In this document: positions 57,336-64,000 of the stretch, piece after piece
How positions within the stretch are numbered: the first letter of the stretch is position 1
How the letters are laid out: each line of letters opens with the position of its first letter
NCBI GenBank assembly: GCA_028583685.1
Contig: JAMXIF010001253.1
Location: 70,610,989-70,674,988, forward strand
Direction of reading: 5' to 3'
DNA from: Petaurus breviceps papuanus
Lineage: Eukaryota; Chordata; Mammalia; Diprotodontia; Petauridae
Length of the DNA stretch: 64,000 nucleotides
The notes under the pieces: generated by a model
The model's database searches: none
Seen by the model: only the letters and a program-made list of their open reading frames with translations
Told to the model about the DNA's origin: nothing
Program-made: the position numbers and the translations under genes

Positions 57336-59377
57336 TCTACCATAGATTTTTAAATAGAGAATGTGTTAAATGTGTATGTATCTTAGGAAAATCATTTTGG
57401 CAGGTTTGCAAAGGATGTCCTGAAAAGGGAAGAGAATGGAATCAGGAAGACTATTTCAGAAGCTATTATAATAGGTCAGGTAAGAGGTTTTGCAACCTAA
57501 TCCTCAATCCTGGGTCTTGGTCTATCTCTTTATAGTCCATAGGGGTGTAGGAAATGGAAGTGGTTAGGAGTTGGGTGGAAGAAATACTGTGGAGGTACAA
57601 CTAACAGAATGGAAGGGGAGAGCAAGAGGGAGGGAAAAGTCAAGGATAACTCTAAGATTATAAACCTTGGTGACAGAGAAGATGGTGACATCAGCAGTAA
57701 TAGGGAAGATGGGAGACTAGGTCATATTAGGGCAAAAGTTGTGAGAGATTTTAACTCTTAAAACAAGAAGTTTTAAACTTATTGAGTTTGAAGTGCTGGA
57801 GTAACATCTAGGTGGGTGTTATTATTAGGCTGCTGGAAATGTGGGACTGAATTTAAGGGGAGTTAAGAGAGCTAAACATACAGATTTGGAATATCCTCTG
57901 TGTCAACGTTATTACTGAACCTATAAGAGCATATGAGAAAGAAAGAAAGTATAGAGAGAAAAACAAGATTTAGGAAAGAATTGTAGAAGCCACTCACACC
58001 TAGAGGATGGAAGCAACTTTACAAATGAGGAAAATATACCAAAAGAAGTCATAAGACAAGTAGGAAGGGAGAGTAATATCATGAAAACCAACATGGGAGA
58101 AAACATCCAGGTGGAGAAAGTAGTCTATACTGTTGAACACTGTAGAAAAGTGAAGGAGGATGAAGACTGAGAAAGAAAAAACATCAAATTTAGCAATTAG
58201 GAGATCTAACGACCCTAGAGAGGGTAGGTTCAGGACAGTAATGGAGTCAAAACACCAATTGCAAGGTATTAAGGACTAAATTAAATGTAAGAAAACTTTT
58301 CTAGGAGAAAAAAAATGAAGGAAAAATCTCAGACAAAAGCATGAGGAGATGGACAGATGTAGGAAAATTTTTTTTAAGGATAGAGAGACCTGAGTATGTT
58401 TGCAGGCAGTCAATCAATAAGAAGAAGATAAAAATGGTGGGAAAATTAATGATTAATGGAGCAAGTTCCTGAAGAAGATGAGAAGCATTGGGAACAAGGT
58501 CACAAGACATGGAGAAAGAATAGCCTATCCTATGTGACTGAATTAAGAAGAAAGAATGGAAAAAAGATGTAAAGAGGTTTTGATATTTATTAATAGATAG
58601 ATATAGAGATATAGGTATATAAGAGACACAAGAAAGCTCATGATAGATGATGACCTCAATCTCAGTAAAGTAGCAGTTGGAGTCATTTGCTGAAGTTAAA
58701 AAAAAAAGATGAATCAAATTGGAGGATTGAGGAGAGGAAGTTTGAAGCAGCTTCTATAGAGAATGAGGTAAAGAGTCAAAGATGAATAAAAGGATGGATG
58801 TATAGTGGTGAGAGCCCAGTTGCAGTTGTACCAAATCAATGCCCATCAGTTGGAGTTGACCTAGTCCACACAGTTTGGTAACTTCCTCCAGCAGTGTTGT
58901 GCAGTTCATGAACAGGAGCAGAGTCCAGAAGTAAATAATTAATCTTTGTAACTAATCTTTTTTCCATTTTTCACAGGTCTCAGCTTTCTTGCAGACCTTC
59001 TTTCTTTAGTGTTTATGCCTTTATTTTGTATTGTCCTTGACTATCTTTCTCTCTTCTGGCATGACCTTTGTGTACTGCAAGTCATCTGAACAAAAGCAGA
59101 AGAGATAGGGCATGACCCAGGATTAAGGATTACCAGGATATGAATAGGAGAAGGGCAAGGGAGAAAAATGATTTAAGGATGACAGCACCTTGTTTAAATG
59201 GTTAACTTCAGAGCCAGTATTGTGAAGGGCAGAGAAAGAAGTCAGAGGAGGACTTGTAGACTCTGAGAACAGACAGGAAGCTGACAGACTGACAGTAAAA
59301 GGCAGAACAGATTTTGGAGAAATAAGGCAGGGGGAAAGTGAAAGGCAAAGTTTGGAGTGATAGTGAAGGTATTATAC

Positions 59378-59560
59378 TGTATATAATGCTGAGCTTGCAG
59401 TCAGGAAAATCTGAGTTCAAATCCTGCCTCAGACACTTACCAACTATGTGATGCTGGGCATGTTGCTTAAGCTCTCTGCCTCATTTTCCTCATCTGTAAA
59501 GTGAAAGGATTGGTCTCTATGACTTCTAAATTCCCTTCCAGCTCTCAGTCTTACTGTTTT
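59378..59560 (+). mobile_element. MIR-related SINE inside L2
   Basis: GCAGTCAGGAAAATCTGAGT, TCAAATCCTGCCTCAGACAC, CATTTTCCTCATCTGTAAAG and CTTCTAAATTCCCTTCCAGC in order. Confidence 0.88.
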
Positions 59561-60255
59561 ATGGCCCCTGTTGGACACTGAGAAAGTAGAGACAGAAGTC
59601 TTGGGAGGTAAAACAGTTGATGAGAAGCCAAGCTTTCAAAGTTTCATTATTATGAATACAGACATCAACATCAAGTACTTATCTCAGGAACAAAGGAGAG
59701 AGATAAGGGTAGGGTGATAAAGGTAAATTGATAGTGAGTTCAAAGGAAGAGAGGTTGCTGAGCTATATTCAAAGGAGGTGAGGTCTTTAACGGTCAGGAC
59801 AAAGCAATCAAAGGTAATTCCTTCTCTTGATCCAGGGATATAACAGGAAAGCAATGGAGAGAGTGACAGGGGTTATGGTATCTTCAGGGGAAAACTCGAT
59901 TTTATTGTATCCAGAAAATGTAAAGAATTTAAGAGGAAGGAATCTGTGACAAGAAGAATTTGTTATCTCTAGAAGGGGAAGAGATTCCAAAAGGCACAGA
60001 AAGACTTTCTGCAAAGCAATTCTGAATGAAAAAGATTAAAGGAATAGGTAAGAATTTGTTAGCCATAGGGCAATATAAAGAGGGAAAAGGTTCTAGTTAG
60101 AACCTAGAAATGATGTTTTCCTTTACTTTGTATTGTCCTTGACTATCTTTCTCTCTTCTGGCATGACTTTTGTGAACTGCAGGTCATCTGAGCAAAAGTC
60201 CTACCTCCACAGGGCTTGGAAGTGATCTTAGGTTATCAAAGACTTTTCCAGGGGA

Positions 60256-60516
60256 ATGCAACTTCTGGAGGATCCTTCCAAGTTGGAAAAACCTGAAGAA
60301 TGGACCCAAAAATGGGCTGGATATTTATCATTTGAGGACCTGCCTGGTTATATGTGGGGAGGTTCATCTACAGAAGAATGGCCATTAGACTATAGTTTAA
60401 TTCTGGTTGTTTGGTTTGTGTTTTGTTGGTGGGGACAGTATTTTTGTTTAGTCAATTGGTTGGGCTTGGGGGGCTTCTGGGGGAGTGGTCGTTTATTTTG
60501 CAATAGCCATTTGTGA
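60256..60516 (+). other. Unexplained 86-codon open frame
   Basis: Acidic/Trp-rich start (EKPEEWTQKWAGYLSFEDLP) then a hydrophobic Trp/Phe/Gly-rich part (LILVVWFVFCWWGQYFCLVN). No family recognised. A poly(A)-type AATAAACACATTG follows near 60567. It could be part of an unrecognised LTR or retrocopy. No splice or promoter context was found. Confidence 0.3.
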
Positions 60517-60732
60517 CAATTATTTACTAAGACATTGAGAGTTTGTGATTTAGGTGAATGGAGAAAATAAACACATTGATGAAATCATGGCTCCCTGAAG
60601 TATTGAGGTACTCATTCCTCCTTCTCTACTGAATAGGTACCTATTCCTTTTAAGTCTCAGCTTTCCTTGTTCGTTAATATTGTTATCATTAGATGTCATG
60701 CCTTTTTTTGTTGTTTAGTTATCACTTCTGAA

Positions 60733-60925
60733 GAAGCATAGTATAGTGGAAAAAACCAGACTTGGAGCCTAAAGATTAAGACAATTTGGGATTCAAGTTC
60801 TTATTCTATTATTTATTAACTGTAGCATTGGGCAAATCATGTCACCTCTCGACTTCAGTTTCCTCATTTGTAAAATCTCCCCATTTGGATTCAAAAGGTG
60901 ATATCTAAGGCTTGAACATTCTGTA
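60733..60925 (+). mobile_element. MIR-type SINE
   Basis: GCATAGTATAGTGGAAAAAA head, GGGATTCAAGTTCTTATTCT, CTTCAGTTTCCTCATTTGTA and ATATCTAAGGCTTGAACATT. Confidence 0.8.
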
Positions 60926-61084
60926 AATTCATGTTTGTATTAAAAAAATAATAATTTGCTCTTTTAGTCTCAGTACATAGTATCATACAAGTGTATGTGT
61001 ATATATCATACACATGCATATATCACATATTATGTACACATATCTTTTCTTTTTAATTTGAAAAAAACTGATTTATCAAGATTT

Positions 61085-61350
61085 AAAGTTTGTATCTGAC
61101 TTTTGTCATGATTATGTGTGCCAAGATGCTTGGGTCTCTTTCACCCAAGACTCCTGTCACTTCTCTACCATCAACCAGATTTTTTTCCTCATTAGTCAGA
61201 ATTAAGTCCAGAGCTGGTTCTGGTTGCTTCCTCTCCTTTTCAAATTGTGAAATTGTTAACAAAGCAAGTCAACAATTTACCAAATGTCCTCTTTTTGGAC
61301 TTTCAGCAGATCACTGGATTGTCAAAGTCCCTTCTCCCATCAGTACTATA
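61085..61350 (-). mobile_element. CR1/L3 LINE endonuclease end, antisense
   Basis: On the minus strand it reads PALDLILTNEEKNLVDGREV, matching the C-terminal side of the CR1 endonuclease (LLDLILTNxxELV...). The preceding MGDFN-type motif region is degraded. Confidence 0.65.
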
Positions 61351-61470
61351 ATTTAATCAATCAAACAAACAATAAACATTCACATCCCAGGCACTGTGAG
61401 GTACATTGAGGGTACAAGGATTTAAAAAAAGTCCCTATTATTAAGAAGCTTACATTCTTTTGGGAATATA
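61351..61470 (-). mobile_element. L2-like 3' fragment, antisense
   Basis: CAATCAAACAAACAATAAAC, CCCAGGCACTGTGAGGTACA and AAGAAGCTTACATTCTTTTG. Confidence 0.75.
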
Positions 61471-61869
61471 CTGCCTTTGTACTACTTTTGCAATAAATGA
61501 ATACAAGACTGTCTTCTTCCCCAGGTGTCCTTCCTTGATGGTAGAGACAGAGAGATTTAGAGTTTCAAACACCCTCAGATAATTAATGTGTTGTCAGACA
61601 AGTCCACATCAGTGGACATCACCTTTCACAACCTGACCATGCCCCTGATTCCTTCCAAACACCCTAATAGAAACATAGGTCATCAAGTCTCTACCCCAGG
61701 GTTTTCCCATTTCTCAGGGATACAAAAAAATGGCAGCCAGTGCCAAAGATGCTGACTCCAAGGAGGACACACAAATTCTCACAAGGGGTTAATTTAACTT
61801 CTGTACAATCCAGAAATGGAGCAGCTCCTGGTCTGAGGCCCTGCACAATCATCTTCATTACAGACTTTT
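61471..61869. other. Unassigned
   Basis: No repeat recognised with confidence. It may hold more CR1 sequence, since it lies between CR1- and L2-derived pieces. Confidence 0.35.
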
Positions 61870-62165
61870 AAAAATTCAATGCAATTTAACAAGCACTTAT
61901 TAAGCATACAGCACTGGGCTAACCAATGCAAAGACGAAAATGAAACAGTCTCTACCATCAAGGAACTTACTGCATTCTACCTGAGGTCAAATACATATAC
62001 ACAAAGAAGTAAATTAAAATTACATATAAAATAAATGATGAGTAATCTAAAGAGAAAAAGAGTATATTGATTATGGGAAAAATAAAGAAGCACCTTCAGG
62101 AAAAAAAAAAGTAATACTTACCTGAGTCTTGAAGGGAGTCATGAATTCCAGAGTCAGAGGTGAAG
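61870..62165 (-). mobile_element. L2-like 3' region, antisense
   Basis: CAAGCACTTATTAAGCATAC, TACCATCAAGGAACTTACTG and, later, GGAAAAATAAAGAAGCACC. Confidence 0.8.
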
Positions 62166-62420
62166 AGAGATTCCAGTCAATCAACAACATGCATTAAATG
62201 CCAGGCCCTATGCTAGGCACTTTACAAATATGAGCTTATTTGATTCTCACAAAACCCTATGAGGTAGGTACTCTTATTATCCCCATTTTACAGTTGAGGA
62301 AACTGAGGCAAATAAAAGTTAAGTGACTTGCCCAGGATCACACAGCCTGTAAGTGTCTGAAGCCAGATTTTAATTCAGGTCCTCCTGACTCCCATACCCA
62401 GTGCTTTTCCTACACTTCTC
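62166..62420 (-). mobile_element. MIR SINE, antisense, near full length
   Basis: ATGCCAGGCCCTATGCTAGG, CACAAAACCCTATGAGGTAG, ATTATCCCCATTTTACAGTT and TTAAGTGACTTGCCCAGGAT in exact MIR order. Well preserved for its age. Confidence 0.95.
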
Positions 62421-62479
62421 TTGGTCTATCCAAAGAATTTGTGATTTCTGCAAATTTGTATAGAAACTCATTTCATCAC

Positions 62480-62653
62480 AATACTCAGTCCTGTGAACTG
62501 GGTAATATAAGTGTTATTATCCACATTTAGACATGAGGACAGAGACATTGACTTTTTCAGGAACATACAGCTACTAAATATTGGAGTCAGGATCTGAATC
62601 CAGGTATGGACTCCAACACTAAAATCATTTTTCCTCTTTACCGTGGCACCTCC
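62480..62653 (-). mobile_element. MIR SINE, antisense, diverged
   Basis: GTGTTATTATCCACATTTAG, ACATGAGGACAGAGACATTG, CAGGATCTGAATCCAGGTAT and a head ending CCGTGGCACC. Confidence 0.8.
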
Positions 62654-63654
62654 TATGGCTCCACTGACTTGAAGCTCTGATAGAAAGCTGGTTTGCAGAA
62701 ATTCTAATGAGAATTTCTATCATCTGTATTTTTAAAAATGTAAATCTTCATCTGACTGACCTCTTTGATATTTTCTATACCACCAGCTTTTCACATCTCT
62801 TATCCTTTTTTTAATCCTCCAAAGATAAGACTTTCAAATAGAAGAAATGATGAAAACACCATCTGCCTCAAAGTCCTATAGTTTCCCTTATAGGGTATTC
62901 ACAACATGAGAGATGTGTTCCAGGTTTTCTTCTCACTTTATCATGTGTTCCCATAACCATCATAGATCATGCAGAAGTGAGTAATGGTCAGTAGGTTTGA
63001 TGAGCCGTGTCCTTGGTACCTACCTTGCTTCAAGGGCTTTCATCTATCTTTCTAGCAGAAAAAACTATCCTAAATTGACAATACACACATAATCACTACG
63101 CTTCCAAGCAAGAAAACATGCACATTAGCATATGGCCAGCAAATAGTCTCAATGTCCATGTTTTCTGGGGATCCAGCTTAATTATATTCCTTAGTAGCTT
63201 CCCCTTAGAAACTGCCACACAATCTGCTTGTTTCTGTTAAATATTCCCAATTCTCAAGAGTAATGGTTATTTCTGGAATATAATGTTTTTATGACTAATT
63301 ATTCTACCCACCCTTCCTCACCTCCTAACTAGTCAACCTTATCAAGTGTCAGCAATTAACAAGGTATCAATTGTGTATATTGATTCATTTGCACAGTATG
63401 TTAAAAATTTCTCAAGAGACTCACCCAACCCAATCTTCCATCTCTTGAAGGCAGTCTGCCCAGGAACAAACATGTGCCCAGCTATTTGAGAACATGCACA
63501 TTGTTCATTGAGTGAGTGAGTGAATAAATACAACAGATAATTTTTTTTAACCAAAAGCTTACAAGAAGAGATATGATGAACTGAGAACTATTACAAAGAA
63601 AATTTGTTAAAAAATAGAATATCAATGCCAATTTCTTTGACCTTCCCAAGACCT
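62654..63654. other. No recognisable feature
   Basis: About 1 kb without a named repeat or a supported gene. The minus-strand open frames (63342-63691) have no domain. Confidence 0.45.
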
Positions 63655-63780
63655 TGCTTACTTTATTAGATTGTAAACTCCCTGAGGGCAAGGACTGTCA
63701 TGCTTTTTTTCTGAATTCCCAGTGCTTAGCACAGTGCCTGGTACAGAGTAGGCATTTAATAAATATATACCGACTCTGAC
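63655..63780 (+). mobile_element. L2-like LINE 3' end
   Basis: AGATTGTAAACTCCCTGAGG, GCAAGGACTGTCATGCTTTT, CACAGTGCCTGGTACAGAGT and AGGCATTTAATAAATATAT. Confidence 0.9.
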
Positions 63781-64000
63781 TTCAACAGATATGAATTTAA
63801 CAGCTGCATTATAGTATCCGTTGATGCATACAAACAGAACTGATGTACTTAATATCAATGTAAACGGCCTTAATATTGAAATTAATTTCTAGTAATCTGC
63901 TTGCCTCCCCACTTTACATTGGGAACCATGTACCCACAAGCACAAAACAGATCACACTTTCTCCATCATACTGTCCTCTAGATTATCTCCCAATTAATCC

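Larger units (their letters stand above)
53810..60060 (-). mobile_element. L2-like LINE, antisense, host of the nested cluster
   Basis: Left part at 53810-54060. The continuation at 57352-60060 resumes with CTTAGGAAAATCATTTTGGC and carries antisense L2-like phrases (GAAGCTATTATAATAGGTCA, GTATGTTTGCAGGCAGTCAA, GAGAGCCCAGTTGCAGTTGT). 54061-57351 is occupied by three later insertions. About 2.9 kb of LINE, very old. Confidence 0.75.

Overview
The window looks like intergenic or deep intronic DNA from a marsupial. No host protein-coding exon could be supported. Every longer open frame I can explain belongs to a transposable element, and the rest are short and unremarkable. The marsupial call rests on the mix of repeats: MAR1-type tRNA SINEs with an RTE-like tail, two further tRNA-SINE groups, a decayed RTE LINE, L1 with the marsupial ORF1/ORF2 sequence, abundant L2-like LINEs, CR1/L3 and MIR. 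The second SINE group hints at an Australian lineage, but I cannot name the species. One 100-base assembly gap lies at 30780-30879.

Layout. 0-10 kb: a GGAA array, a hAT element, a 2.2 kb L2 with a SINE inside, a solo-type LTR and a decayed L1 5' half. 10-15 kb: two LTRs of one family in inverted orientation, an antisense L1 whose ORF1-ORF2 spacer has become a 226 bp CT array, and further L1 and L2 pieces. 15-22 kb: MIR, L2, CR1/L3 and a LINE ORF1, then a roughly 1.2 kb LTR-like element carrying a 168-codon frame with tandem repeats. 22-31 kb: SINEs, an L1 3' end, an endogenous retrovirus remnant (LTR plus integrase-like end) between two copies of the same 130 bp flank, L2 and a palindromic hAT MITE. 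31-37 kb: an antisense 7SL RNA retrocopy, L2 pieces with a Tigger DNA transposon inside, and a dimeric SINE. 37-45 kb: a stretch without recognisable repeats, then a series of L1 fragments with SINEs in them. 45-50 kb: the RTE and an L2. 50-60 kb: an L1 with both ends but internal deletions, then a nested insertion cluster. 60-64 kb: CR1, L2 and MIR.

The most notable structure is at 53.8-57.4 kb. An old L2 holds four copies of one target sequence (TACCATAGAT plus T's), which separate three successive L1-endonuclease-type insertions at a single TTTTT/AAA site. One insert appears to be a polyadenylated retrocopy of only the R region of a retroviral LTR transcript, later split by a 2.7 kb half-L1 (HAL1-type) element. 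Another is a dimeric SINE. A second dimer with the same internal junction and its own 13 bp target duplication lies at 36.0 kb, so the dimer seems to move as a unit.

All family calls come from reading the sequence and from memory of consensus sequences. Boundaries of old elements are approximate, often within 10-50 bases.
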